This document shows positions 32,030 to 45,033 of a DNA stretch of 64,000 nt, piece after piece; position 1 is the first letter of the stretch, and the number at the start of each line of letters is the position of its first letter. Below the pieces are notes generated by a model. The model had not been told where the DNA came from. It was given only the letters and a program-made list of their open reading frames with translations, and did no database searches. Position numbers and translations under genes: made by a program. This DNA comes from Trichomonas vaginalis G3. Taxonomy: Eukaryota > Parabasalia > Trichomonadida > Trichomonadidae. The stretch spans positions 4,092,001 through 4,156,000 of the forward strand of contig NC_067205.1 of assembly GCF_026262505.1 (NCBI RefSeq), given 5' to 3'.

Positions 32030-32950
32030 AATAAGTTTTCCTTATTGAATTATGATGTTTCAATAACACATAGATATGGAAAAAAGTATTATTTCTCATA
32101 TCAATGTGAATCTCAAATATATTGTCCACCTTATAAAGTAAGAATTGAAAAAGGTTTATATCGATATGAACTTTGGGGAGCAGGACGAATTGGTGGTGGT
32201 GCATATGTGAGAGGAGATCGATATACATTCAAAACAGAAGAATTTTATATTTTTGTTGGAGGTGTTGCTCAACATTCAAATGAATTATATGGCTATGGTG
32301 GTAATAACGGGGGAGGCAATAGTACTATTATTGGGATATATAATAATGGCAAAAGAGGTATTGGCAGCGATGGATCTACAGACATTCGATTGAATATCTC
32401 AATTTTGAGATCAAGAGTAATTGTCAGCGGTGCTCCAGGAGGTGCTATATATTATGATAAAATGGGATATGCAGGTGGATTAGTTGGACATAATGGAACA
32501 CGTTTTGATGAATCAGATTCCATTATCGGAGAAGGCGCAAATCAAACTTCAGGAGGAAAAGGACAATTCAATGGAGAATTTGGCATTGGAGCAAATTGTT
32601 CACCTGGAACATCAACAGATATGGCTGGTGCAGGGGGCGCTGGATGGTATGACGGTGGATCTGGATATCATTGGGATGAGGATAGCTCAGGGGGCGGAGG
32701 AAGCTCATATATTTCTGGTTTCAAAGGTTGTGAAAGCATTTCATATGATTGGAGATTTGAAAATACAATAATGCTTAATGGAAGCCAACAATTTACAGAA
32801 CCAGATGGAGCTATGAGTAGATTTGGTCATAAAGGAAGTGGTTTTTGCATCATCACTTGTATTGCAGATTTTATTTCATGTGAGAATCTTTGTTTTTATC
32901 AAAATAACATTATCATACAAATAACTTTTGTTTTTACATTGACGAAGTAG
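32030..32950 (+). pseudogene. glycine-rich ALK/LTK-like protein (unit 2)
   Basis: Translation identical to the unit 1 copy over 301 residues, including the missing start. Confidence 0.7.
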
Positions 32951-33253
32951 ACTTCAATAAAGTAATTAATTTTATTAAATTCAATTTTTTACGAATATTT
33001 TACAATTCCTCCGAACTTGGGCATTTGTATGATTTTTTTCGATAAGAAAGTAAAGAGAAATTAATGGTTATCTAAAAGGATGCAATCTCAATAACAATAT
33101 TTATGTCACTTTTATAAATCTCAATTGAAATTTAGATAAGCATTGTGAGTATTGTTGCTTTGCATTTAAAATTGCATAGAAAGCTAGTATCCTCAATTAT
33201 TGATTATCATTTTATATGAAAAATAACTGTGGAATGTTTTATTAAAAAGATCT

Positions 33254-34353
33254 TTAAGAAAGACTACAAGCATACATAATAGCATTACAATTAAAATGGA
33301 TATAATGTAAACAATGACTAGTTAGAGGATAGTATGTTATAATTAGTTTTCCGTGTCCTTCCCATACACCTGACTCATGCTGAACATCGAAAAACTTGAA
33401 CGATACAGAAGTATCATATGCATAACGATCTTGACCAATTTCTTCATAGTTTTCGTCATAAAAAGTCAATTCTCCTTTCGGAAGAATTGCATTGTCTGAC
33501 AGAACCCAAGAAGAAACTCCACCAGCACCACCATTATTGTGATGACTGCAAAAACCACCATACCACCCACCACCTGCACTTCCTCTGTCTGTGAATCCAT
33601 GTGGTGTTTTGATTCCATATGGATTCTTCGAACCATCTGTGCGAGAAGATTCTCCTTGCCCAAAACTGAATCCAAAAGTAGAATTTGCGGATAAATTTTC
33701 AATATACATACAGTCTATATTAAATCTTTGCGCTTCGAGACCTCCTGCACCTCCGGAGCCGTCATCAGACTGTTGAAGTGTGCCACCACCGTTGTCAGAA
33801 CCGCCTCCACCACCGCTAACAATTACACGATGAAAAAGGTCGTTTTTTCAAATTTGACAGCGGTTTGGCCACCTCCTGATCCTGATGCGTAACCAGGAGA
33901 ACTTCCACCACCACCATAACCACCTCGATTCATGCAAGATAAACTAAAAGATTTATAACAATTAGAATTTCTTTGATCAAAATATCCCATTCCTCAAATT
34001 GTAGCAAAAGCTTTCATTGGATGAAAAAGAACTGAGTAGCCAGAAATATATGCACCTGCACCTCCAGTACTTGGTAATTGTTTGCAGACAGTATTTCCAT
34101 TCACACGTTTAACTCTGTCTTGTGAAATACAGCTTCCATTGGGAAATCGATATGATGGAACATGCCCACTGCCGCTGCCACCTGATGCACCATAAAGTTC
34201 AAACTTATAGATTCCAGGCTGCATTTCAAGAACATAATATGTGCATTCATAATAGTTAACACATGGATATTCAAAAATGTAACTATTATTTTCATGTTTA
34301 ACGTTAAGTTTTGCATCTTTTACACTTGAATTAAGAAGATATGACTTTATCAT
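33254..34353 (-). pseudogene. glycine-rich ALK/LTK-like protein (unit 2)
   Basis: Copy of 26,814-27,914 with the same TGA at 33,994. A one-base difference near 33,845 in a T/C run also changes frame, leaving a 151-residue C-terminal open frame. Confidence 0.7.
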
Positions 34354-35101
34354 ATATTAAAGTTGTCATATTCGTTCATGACAAATTAAAAAATGATTTA
34401 CTATTCAATTGGCATCTTTGTCTAGTTAATATCCCTTTGTAAATACATTTGTTTTATCAAAATTTACTATTGTCATTCTAATAAATCCTAATTGAAAATA
34501 TTAATCTTAAATCACGCCATTATGAAATTGTTTTAGATCTTATTAATACATTATAAAACTTTTCAAATTGTACTGAGTAATTCATGACTGGAGCAAATAA
34601 TTTTCGATATGGAAAATGTTCTATCCAAGATACAAGTAAAGTTTATCAAAATTATTCTCCTATATGCCCACAATATCATGCAAATTCTTTTTATCCACGT
34701 AATAGCACTTATTATCCCACATATATCAAAATAAATTTAGATCCTGGAAAATATATATTTGAAGCATATGATTCTCAATGACAAGTCTATTAGTACTCTG
34801 ATGGATATAGTGTATATGCAGAATCAACTATTACAATTTCAAGAAATGTTGATATCTTTCTATTTATCGGATCTACAGGCAAAAATAATCTTTGCGGTTA
34901 TAAACTGAGACTGATACAGGAAAAAACTTTGATAAAGGAATATTATAGTCAAGTTTTCCTTCTAAAAGTGGTGGATGATATCTATATGGTGGTGAAACTA
35001 ATCAACCAAGTGGGAGATCTGGATTTGTATATCCAACTGATCGATTGAAAACAGAAATTGGAAATATTAATTTATTATTAAAAATTTGAAAATTAGTTTA
35101 T

Positions 35102-36154
35102 TTAGTTAATCAGCGATAAAATTGAATATGAAGGAATATGAGAAATGCTAAGAAGATGTTGACACTGGTAGTTGATTAAATATTGGGAGATGCAAAAATT
35201 TTTCATTTGGTTGAATTTTTTTATCTCATTTTCTTCTTCAAAATTATTTTCAATTTTATTTTTTGCTTCGCAAAGTCCTGTAGAAAGATGTGATAATTTG
35301 TTGTATAAATTGTTTATTGAGTATGTTATTGTTGCACTTGATGTTTGTCCATCATAATCACTATTAATGATTGTAGCTGAACTTGATGACCAAAAATAAA
35401 ATGTTTGTGTACAATTATTATTTTTGATTGAACAAGATTCAAATGTAACTGTTGCTTGATATAAATTAAAACAATATTGACTAGCATTGTTTCTAATGAT
35501 ATTACATAAATAAAATTGATGTGGACCAGTATTAAAAATAAAAAAGCATCTAGAGTTTGCTTTGTTATCAATGAAAGATGATTGACTGTTGTTGTATTTC
35601 TGTTCTGAATAAATATCAAGTAAAACATCTTCATAACATTTGTTATTTGTTATGTTATTTCGTGAATAACTAAGATTTCCGTATCTTAAATGATTAATTG
35701 AATCTCCTTTATCTATTTCTCCGCAATCAAAGACTGTTGAATCTTCAAAAATGTTTTTGTTGTTTGTATTTGATGATGACATATATGAACATAAAAATAC
35801 TCCTTCATAATATTCAGTGTTTAGTATAGATCTTGTGGCACATGTTCGATAGATAACACAACTTCCTTTATAAGAAGAAACTGTTCGAGATGGAGTTTTT
35901 GTGCCATTGAATCCAGAAATAGAAATAAGAAGTTTTGTTTGATCATTGATGTCTATATAGACAACAACTTCTTTAAATTCATTGAATAAACATGTTGTAA
36001 CATAATAATTTCCTTGTGTTGTTGGATTAAATTTTTCATTTTCAGTGTGTTTTTCAGTGATAACTGAATTTTCATAAAAAAGTGTCCAAGTGTCAAGACT
36101 TGGACCTGAATCGAAGAACTGTCTTAACAAATGTTTCATTTTCATACATTTCAT
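35102..36154 (-). CDS. Pmp-like beta-helix protein, 350 residues (unit 2)
   Basis: Copy of the unit 1 gene, differing in a short patch (CATRSILNTEYYEGVFLCSY) near residues 105-125. Confidence 0.55.
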   Translation of the reverse strand: MKCMKMKHLLRQFFDSGPSLDTWTLFYENSVITEKHTENEKFNPTTQGNYYVTTCLFNEFKEVVVYIDINDQTKLLISISGFNGTKTPSRTVSSYKGSCVIYRTCATRSILNTEYYEGVFLCSYMSSSNTNNKNIFEDSTVFDCGEIDKGDSINHLRYGNLSYSRNNITNNKCYEDVLLDIYSEQKYNNSQSSFIDNKANSRCFFIFNTGPHQFYLCNIIRNNASQYCFNLYQATVTFESCSIKNNNCTQTFYFWSSSSATIINSDYDGQTSSATITYSINNLYNKLSHLSTGLCEAKNKIENNFEEENEIKKFNQMKNFCISQYLINYQCQHLLSISHIPSYSILSLIN

Positions 36155-36251
36155 AAAAATATTTGAATGAATTACTTCTAAAATTTCGTTTAGCGCAGAA
36201 AGGATTGTTTTTATTTAATATGGACATAATATTATTTAAGTGTAAAGATTG

Positions 36252-36874
36252 TGTAATAAACAGAAATTCATCAAAAGTGACAACTCTCAATTTTTTGACA
36301 TTTGTAAATTCTAAATTGAATGAGAAAAATGAAATAATACTAAGCATAATACAATATTCTAGATTTAATTATAATTAGGAAAAAGTTAGTTTTGAGAGTA
36401 CTTTTCATAGGCATATAGAATGAAATCTTCTGAAAAAGAATATCACATAAACTCATATTATTTTCTAATATATAACTATTTTATATAAAAATCAAATTCA
36501 ATGATCTTAAAAGCGAAGGATAAACCTCAAAATTTACGAATATAATGAGTGGGAATATTTCATATGGTTTTATGATAGATAAGCATTATATTCCCACTCA
36601 TTATATTCGTAAATTTTGAGGTTTATCCTTCGCTTTTAAGATCATTGAATTTGATTTTTATATAAAATAGTTATATATTAGAAAATAATATGAGTTTATG
36701 TGATATTATTTTTCAGAAGATTTTGTGTTCTTCTTAAATTTATTTTTATTAAAAGAATCTTTACAAATATACATTTACTTAAATTAATATTTAAAAACGT
36801 GCTCTATCAAAAGTTCCAAAAATTCAATATTTTAGCTTTTCTGAGGTGTCACTTTTGATGAATTTCTGTTTACA
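36252..36874. mobile_element. MITE-like palindromic element, short form (unit 3, first)
   Basis: Same short form, with small A/T-run losses near 36,735-36,770. Confidence 0.65.
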
Positions 36875-37059
36875 ACAATTGTATAATTAAAATTGCGAAG
36901 ACATTATCTTTATCAAGGGATATATAATCCCTTGAAGTTGACAATCAAAACATTTTATGTCACTTTTTTGGTATTTTTTATAAAAATTTATGTTGGCATT
37001 TTTTTATTTTCAAGATTTACAAGAATCTAAGAATTCATTCATATTTTACACTTCACACT

Positions 37060-37853
37060 TGTAATAAACAGAAATTCATCAAAAGTGACAGCTCTCAATT
37101 TTTTGACATTTGTAAATTCTAAATTGAATGAGAAAAATGAAATAATACTAAGCATAATACAATATTCTAGATTTAATTATAATTAGGAAAAAGTTAGTTT
37201 TGAGAGTACTTTTCATAGGCATATAGAATGAAATCTTCTGAAAAATAATATCACATAAACTCATATTATTTTCTAATATATAACTATTTTATATAAAAAT
37301 CAAATTCAATGATCTTAAAAGCGAAGGATAAACCTCAAAATTTACGAATATAATGAGTGGGAATATAATGCTTATCTATCATAAAACCATATGAAATATC
37401 AATTTTTGCTTTACGCCTAATTTTTAACGACAATTAGCAAAAAATGTTAAATGTTAACACTCAGTCCATTTGAATATGAAAAATAAAATTGACTTTGATT
37501 AAATGTGTTTATTTAATCAAAAATTGATATTTCATATGGTTTTATGATAGATAAGCATTATATTCCCACTCATTATATTCGTAAATTTTGAGGTTTATCC
37601 TTCGCTTTTAAGATCATTGAATTTGATTTTTATATAAAATAGTTATATATTAGAAAATAATATGAGTTTATGTGATATTATTTTTCAGAAGATTTTGTGT
37701 TCTTCTTCAAAATTTTACTTTTTTATTAAAAAGAATCTTTACTAAATATACATTTACTTTAATTAATATTTAAAAACGTGCTCTATCAAAAGTTCCAAAA
37801 ATTCAATATTTTAGCTTTTCTGAGGTGTCACTTTTGATGAATTTCTGTTTACA
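37060..37853. mobile_element. MITE-like palindromic element, long form (unit 3, second)
   Basis: 794 bases, same ends as the short form. The arms are longer (about 180 bases, to ATCAATTTTTG) and enclose a spacer of about 110 bases containing ACGACAATTAGC. CACACT (37,054-37,059) precedes it. Confidence 0.7.
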
Positions 37854-38036
37854 ACAATTGTATAATTAAAATTGCGAAGACATTATCTTTATCAAGGGAT
37901 ATATAATCCCTTGAAGTTGACAATCAAAACATTTTATGTCACTTTTTTGGTATTTTTATAAAAATTTATGTTGGCATTTTTTATTTTCAAGATTTACAAG
38001 AATCTAAGAATTCATTCATATTTTACACTTCACACT

Positions 38037-38830
38037 TGTAATAAACAGAAATTCATCAAAAGTGACAGCTCTCAATTTTTTGACATTTGTAAATTCTAAA
38101 TTGAATGAGAAAAATGAAATAATACTAAGCATAATACAATATTCTAGATTTAATTATAATTAGGAAAAAGTTAGTTTTGAGAGTACTTTTCATAGGCATA
38201 TAGAATGAAATCTTCTGAAAAATAATATCACATAAACTCATATTATTTTCTAATATATAACTATTTTATATAAAAATCAAATTCAATGATCTTAAAAGCG
38301 AAGGATAAACCTCAAAATTTACGAATATAATGAGTGGGAATATAATGCTTATCTATCATAAAACCATATGAAATATCAATTTTTGCTTTACGCCTAATTT
38401 TTAACGACAATTAGCAAAAAAATGTTAAATGTTAACACTCAGTCCATTTGAATATGAAAAATAAAATTGACTTTGATTAAATGTGTTTATTTAATCAAAA
38501 ATTGATATTTCATATGGTTTTATGATAGATAAGCATTATATTCCCACTCATTATATTCGTAAATTTTGAGGTTTATCCTTCGCTTTTAAGATCATTGAAT
38601 TTGATTTTATATAAAATAGTTATATATTAGAAAATAATATGAGTTTATGTGATATTATTTTTCAGAAGATTTTGTGTTCTTCTTCAAAATTTTATTTTTT
38701 TATTAAAAAGAATCTTTACAAAATATACATTTACTTTAATTAATATTTAAAAACATGCTCTATCAAAAGTTCCAAAAATTCAATATTTTAGCTTTTCTGA
38801 GGTGTCACTTTTGATGAATTTCTGTTTACA
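38037..38830. mobile_element. MITE-like palindromic element, long form (unit 3, third)
   Basis: 794 bases, near-identical to the second copy. It is followed by CACACT (38,832-38,837) and then CAATTACAATAC, the sequence that follows a single CACACT in units 1 and 2. The preceding linker (37,854-38,036) repeats 36,875-37,059. Confidence 0.7.
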
Positions 38831-39495
38831 ACACACTCAATTACAATACAATTCTAATCATAAGAATAATCTTATCTGCGAAAGAAACTCAAACAAATTC
38901 TAATAATAGAGTAGAAGTTTTAAATACAAATACAAAACAACATCTACCAAACACACTTTAACTAGTAAGAATGAGTTTAATCTTAATTTTTCATTGTTTA
39001 ATTGTGTTTTCGAAATTGATGCATTTCTTGATAAACTTTATCGCATTGAAGTTTTCTCTAAAACAATAGGCAATCAAGAATAACTGTTCTTTCGAATTTC
39101 TATCCTGAAAAGTGGACTGAGATATCTCTTTGGGCTTTGAAAGATATATTATCTATTTTTTGATTCTTTGATGACAGAAACACAAACTTCATGTCCACTA
39201 AATGTAACAACTTCTACTATCTGAAACATAATCATCAGATGTTCCACTACCAAAACATCATGAACCACCTCCTGAAGTTCTGAGGTTGTGTTAATCTCCT
39301 TTACAGAATTTATCATTATCAAGGTTGATGCCTCCCCCTGTATATGTTCATCCTTTACCTCTGCTTTGTGCGATGTTATATTCTTTTAATGATCCTACGG
39401 TATCTCCTTAATCTTTAGAGTCTGAATATATTGCATTTCAATATTAAATAAATAATTATATGAAAAAAATACAGATCATGAATATGTTATTTTAG

Positions 39496-40192
39496 CTAGT
39501 TTAAAAGAAGTCGATAATCAAATAATTGTTCAAAAAATTGAACTTTGTTTTTATAGAATCTTTTTCTATGACCGCTTGTTGCGTTAAAAAAGGTAGAAAA
39601 TGAAGTATTAGATTTAGCTGAATCAGATGAAATTATGTAAAAATCATCACGCATTATACGTGCATATGATATGTTAATTGATTTAATTTGAATTTTACCA
39701 TTTTGCAAAAAAATGTTTCCGAATCCATTGGTAAAATAATCTTTATATCCACTCTTGCTAATAAAACTATCATGAATAAAATTTTTAAATTCGGATAAAT
39801 GTGTTACATGAATGAAGCAATAAACACCGTAGTCATATTCACTATCAATTCTGGAAGAATAACTGCAAATTCGATCTTGAATAAATTCGCCTTCTTGAAT
39901 ATATGAAATACACCCACCATTTGCTGTGTTGCTGCAGTTATTAAAAAGTGTAGTTTCAATAAGAAATTTGATAGCAGTGTTGTTTGTTTCGAAAATGAAC
40001 AGAACCTTGTGTATTTACCGAGTCAAAGTTACATGATGAAACATGATAATTATATTCTCTTGCATCAAGCTTAGTACTTTGAAACTTACATTTTTCTTTA
40101 GCTAAATTTGTCGGGAAATATGAATCCCAAGCTTTTCGAATTTTCTTCCTTGGATCATTTTTGGTATAAAATTGTAGATCCTACATAATATC
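39496..40192 (-). pseudogene. Pmp-like remnant (unit 3)
   Basis: Copy of 24,844-25,540; the local sequence agrees with unit 1 rather than unit 2. Confidence 0.5.
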
Positions 40193-40241
40193 AATTAAAA
40201 TATCTTTGTAAGATACAAGTAAAAAAATTAATGAGGATTAA

Positions 40242-41162
40242 AATAAGTTTTCCTTATTGAATTATGATGTTTCAATAACACATAGATATGGAAAAAAGTA
40301 TTATTTCTCATATCAATGTGAATCTCAAATATATTGTCCACCTTATAAAGTAAGAATTGAAAAAGGTTTATATCGATATGAACTTTGGGGAGCAGGACGA
40401 ATTGGTGGTGGTGCATATGTGAGAGGAGATCGATATACATTCAAAACAGAAGAATTTTATATTTTTGTTGGAGGTGTTGCTCAACATTCAAATGAATTAT
40501 ATGGCTATGGTGGTAATAACGGGGGAGGCAATAGTACTATTATTGGGATATATAATAATGGCAAAAGAGGTATTGGCAGCGATGGATCTACAGACATTCG
40601 ATTGAATATCTCAATTTTGAGATCAAGAGTAATTGTCAGCGGTGCTCCAGGAGGTGCTATATATTATGATAAAATGGGATATGCAGGTGGATTAGTTGGA
40701 CATAATGGAACACGTTTTGATGAATCAGATTCCATTATCGGAGAAGGCGCAAATCAAACTTCAGGAGGAAAAGGACAATTCAATGGAGAATTTGGCATTG
40801 GAGCAAATTGTTCACCTGGAACATCAACAGATATGGCTGGTGCAGGGGGCGCTGGATGGTATGACGGTGGATCTGGATATCATTGGGATGAGGATAGCTC
40901 AGGGGGCGGAGGAAGCTCATATATTTCTGGTTTCAAAGGTTGTGAAAGCATTTCATATGATTGGAGATTTGAAAATACAATAATGCTTAATGGAAGCCAA
41001 CAATTTACAGAACCAGATGGAGCTATGAGTAGATTTGGTCATAAAGGAAGTGGTTTTTGCATCATCACTTGTATTGCAGATTTTATTTCATGTGAGAATC
41101 TTTGTTTTTATCAAAATAACATTATCATACAAATAACTTTTGTTTTTACATTGACGAAGTAG
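40242..41162 (+). pseudogene. glycine-rich ALK/LTK-like protein (unit 3)
   Basis: Translation identical to the unit 1 copy over 301 residues. Confidence 0.7.
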
Positions 41163-41465
41163 ACTTCAATAAAGTAATTAATTTTATTAAATTCAATTTT
41201 TTACGAATATTTTACAATTCCTCCGAAATTGGGCATTTGTATGATTTTTTTCGATAAGAAAGTAAAGAGAAATTAATGGTTATCTAAAAGGATGCAATCT
41301 CAATAACAATATTTATGTCACTTTTATAAATCTCAATTGAAATTTAGATAAGCATTGTGAGTATTGTTGCTTTGCATTTAAAATTGCATAGAAAGCTAGT
41401 ATCCTCAATTATTGATTATCATTTTATATGAAAAATAACTGTGGAATGTTTTATTAAAAAGATCT

Positions 41466-42566
41466 TTAAGAAAGACTACAAGCATACATAATAGCATTAC
41501 AATTAAAATGGATATAATGTAAACAATGACTAGTTAGAGGATAGTATGTTATAATTAGTTTTCCGTGTCCTTCCCATACACCTGACTCATGCTGAACATC
41601 GAAAAACTTGAACGATACAGAAGTATCATATGCATAACGATCTTGACCAATTTCTTCATAGTTTTCGTCATAAAAAGTCAATTCTCCTTTCGGAAGAATT
41701 GCATTGTCTGACAGAACCCAAGAAGAAACTCCACCAGCACCACCATTATTGTGATGACTGCAAAAACCACCATACCACCCACCACCTGCACTTCCTCTGT
41801 CTGTGAATCCATGTGGTGTTTTGATTCCATATGGATTCTTCGAACCATCTGTGCGAGAAGATTCTCCTTGCCCAAAACTGAATCCAAAAGTAGAATTTGC
41901 GGATAAATTTTCAATATACATACAGTCTATATTAAATCTTTGCGCTTCGAGACCTCCTGCACCTCCGGAGCCGTCATCAGACTGTTGAAGTGTGCCACCA
42001 CCGTTGTCAGAACCGCCTCCACCACCGCTAACAATTACACGATGAAAAAGGTCGTTTTTCTCAAATTTGACAGCGGTTTGGCCACCTCCTGATCCTGATG
42101 CGTAACCAGGAGAACTTCCACCACCACCATAACCACCTCGATTCATGCAAGATAAACTAAAAGATTTATAACAATTAGAATTTCTTTGATCAAAATATCC
42201 CATTCCTCAAATTGTAGCAAAAGCTTTCATTGGATGAAAAAGAACTGAGTAGCCAGAAATATATGCACCTGCACCTCCAGTACTTGGTAATTGTTTGCAG
42301 ACAGTATTTCCATTCACACGTTTAACTCTGTCTTGTGAAATACAGCTTCCATTGGGAAATCGATATGATGGAACATGCCCACTGCCGCTGCCACCTGATG
42401 CACCATAAAGTTCAAACTTATAGATTCCAGGCTGCATTTCAAGAACATAATATGTGCATTCATAATAGTTAACACATGGATATTCAAAAATGTAACTATT
42501 ATTTTCATGTTTAACGTTAAGTTTTGCATCTTTTACACTTGAATTAAGAAGATATGACTTTATCAT
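41466..42566 (-). pseudogene. glycine-rich ALK/LTK-like protein (unit 3)
   Basis: Copy of the unit 1 gene with the same TGA at 42,207; both halves are the same lengths as in unit 1. Confidence 0.7.
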
Positions 42567-43314
42567 ATATTAAAGTTGTCATATTCGTTCATGACAAATT
42601 AAAAAATGATTTACTATTCAATTGGCATCTTTGTCTAGTTAATATCCCTTTGTAAATACATTTGTTTTATCAAAATTTACTATTGTCATTCTAATAAATC
42701 CTAATTGAAAATATTAATCTTAAATCACGCCATTATGAAATTGTTTTAGATCTTATTAATACATTATAAAACTTTTCAAATTGTACTGAGTAATTCATGA
42801 CTGGAGCAAATAATTTTCGATATGGAAAATGTTCTATCCAAGATACAAGTAAAGTTTATCAAAATTATTCTCCTATATGCCCACAATATCATGCAAATTC
42901 TTTTTATCCACGTAATAGCACTTATTATCCCACATATATCAAAATAAATTTAGATCCTGGAAAATATATATTTGAAGCATATGATTCTCAATGACAAGTC
43001 TATTAGTACTCTGATGGATATAGTGTATATGCAGAATCAACTATTACAATTTCAAGAAATGTTGATATCTTTCTATTTATCGGATCTACAGGCAAAAATA
43101 ATCTTTGCGGTTATAAACTGAGACTGATACAGGAAAAAACTTTGATAAAGGAATATTATAGTCAAGTTTTCCTTCTAAAAGTGGTGGATGATATCTATAT
43201 GGTGGTGAAACTAATCAACCAAGTGGGAGATCTGGATTTGTATATCCAACTGATCGATTGAAAACAGAAATTGGAAATATTAATTTATTATTAAAAATTT
43301 GAAAATTAGTTTAT

Positions 43315-44367
43315 TTAGTTAATCAGCGATAAAATTGAATATGAAGGAATATGAGAAATGCTAAGAAGATGTTGACACTGGTAGTTGATTAAATATTGGG
43401 AGATGCAAAAATTTTTCATTTGGTTGAATTTTTTTATCTCATTTTCTTCTTCAAAATTATTTTCAATTTTATTTTTTGCTTCGCAAAGTCCTGTAGAAAG
43501 ATGTGATAATTTGTTGTATAAATTGTTTATTGAGTATGTTATTGTTGCACTTGATGTTTGTCCATCATAATCACTATTAATGATTGTAGCTGAACTTGAT
43601 GACCAAAAATAAAATGTTTGTGTACAATTATTATTTTTGATTGAACAAGATTCAAATGTAACTGTTGCTTGATATAAATTAAAACAATATTGACTAGCAT
43701 TGTTTCTAATGATATTACATAAATAAAATTGATGTGGACCAGTATTAAAAATAAAAAAGCATCTAGAGTTTGCTTTGTTATCAATGAAAGATGATTGACT
43801 GTTGTTGTATTTCTGTTCTGAATAAATATCAAGTAAAACATCTTCATAACATTTGTTATTTGTTATGTTATTTCGTGAATAACTAAGATTTCCGTATCTT
43901 AAATGATTAATTGAATCTCCTTTATCTATTTCTCCGCAATCAAAGACTGTTGAATCTTCAAAAATGTTTTTGTTGTTTGTATTTGATGATGACATATATG
44001 AACATAAAAATACTCCTTCATATCCTGATTGTGATTGTATAGATTTTGTGGCACATGTTCGATAGATAACACAACTTCCTTTATAAGAAGAAACTGTTCG
44101 AGATGGAGTTTTTGTGCCATTGAATCCAGAAATAGAAATAAGAAGTTTTGTTTGATCATTGATGTCTATATAGACAACAACTTCTTTAAATTCATTGAAT
44201 AAACATGTTGTAACATAATAATTTCCTTGTGTTGTTGGATTAAATTTTTCATTTTCAGTGTGTTTTTCAGTGATAACTGAATTTTCATAAAAAAGTGTCC
44301 AAGTGTCAAGACTTGGACCTGAATCGAAGAACTGTCTTAACAAATGTTTCATTTTCATACATTTCAT
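43315..44367 (-). CDS. Pmp-like beta-helix protein, 350 residues (unit 3)
   Basis: Copy of the unit 1 gene, again differing in the same patch (CATKSIQSQSGYEGVFLCSY). Confidence 0.55.
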   Translation of the reverse strand: MKCMKMKHLLRQFFDSGPSLDTWTLFYENSVITEKHTENEKFNPTTQGNYYVTTCLFNEFKEVVVYIDINDQTKLLISISGFNGTKTPSRTVSSYKGSCVIYRTCATKSIQSQSGYEGVFLCSYMSSSNTNNKNIFEDSTVFDCGEIDKGDSINHLRYGNLSYSRNNITNNKCYEDVLLDIYSEQKYNNSQSSFIDNKANSRCFFIFNTGPHQFYLCNIIRNNASQYCFNLYQATVTFESCSIKNNNCTQTFYFWSSSSATIINSDYDGQTSSATITYSINNLYNKLSHLSTGLCEAKNKIENNFEEENEIKKFNQMKNFCISQYLINYQCQHLLSISHIPSYSILSLIN

Positions 44368-44410
44368 AAAAATATTTGAATGAATTACTTCTAAAATTTC
44401 GTTTAGCGCA

Positions 44411-44998
44411 CAAAGGATTGTTTTTATTTAATATGGACATAATATTATTTAAGTGTAAAGATTGTGTAATAAACAGAAATTCATCAAAAGTGACAACTCT
44501 CAATTTTTTGACATTTGTAAATTCTAAATTGAATGAGAAAAATGAAATAATACTAAGCATAATACAATATTCTAGATTTAATTATAATTAGGAAAAAGTT
44601 AGTTTTGAGAGTACTTTTCATAGGCATATAGAATGAAATCTTCTGAAAAAAATATCACATAAACTCATATTATTTTCTAATATATAACTATTTTATATAA
44701 AAATCAAATTCAATGATCTTAAAAGCGAAGGATAAACCTCAAAATTTACGAATATAATGAGTGGGAATATTTCATATGGTTTTATGATAGATAAGCATTA
44801 TATTCCCACTCATTATATTCGTAAATTTTGAGGTTTATCCTTCGCTTTTAAGATCATTGAATTTGATTTTTATATAAAATAGTTATATATTAGAAAATAA
44901 TATGAGTTTATGTGATATTATTTTTCAGAAGATTTTGTGTTCTTCTTCAAAATTTTATTTTTTTATTAAAAAGAATCTTTACAAAATATACATTTACT

Positions 44999-45004
<6 letters not shown>
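44411..45004. repeat. array unit 4, partial (594 bp)
   Basis: Begins as the other units (with one changed base, CAAAGGATTG) and stops inside the MITE, where the A run of the right bracket begins. Confidence 0.9.
44465..45004. mobile_element. MITE-like palindromic element, truncated (unit 4)
   Basis: Short form, cut before its right end by the A run of the right bracket. Confidence 0.6.

Positions 45005-45033
<29 letters not shown>

Larger units (their letters stand above)
29753..36197. repeat. array unit 2 (6,445 bp)
   Basis: Same content and order as unit 1. Small differences include one base in a glycine-rich gene near 33,845 and local changes near 31,863 and 35,805-35,835. Confidence 0.9.
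36198..44410. repeat. array unit 3 (8,213 bp, with 1.77 kb insertion)
   Basis: Same content as units 1 and 2, plus extra MITE copies and a duplicated linker at 37,060-38,831. Confidence 0.9.
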
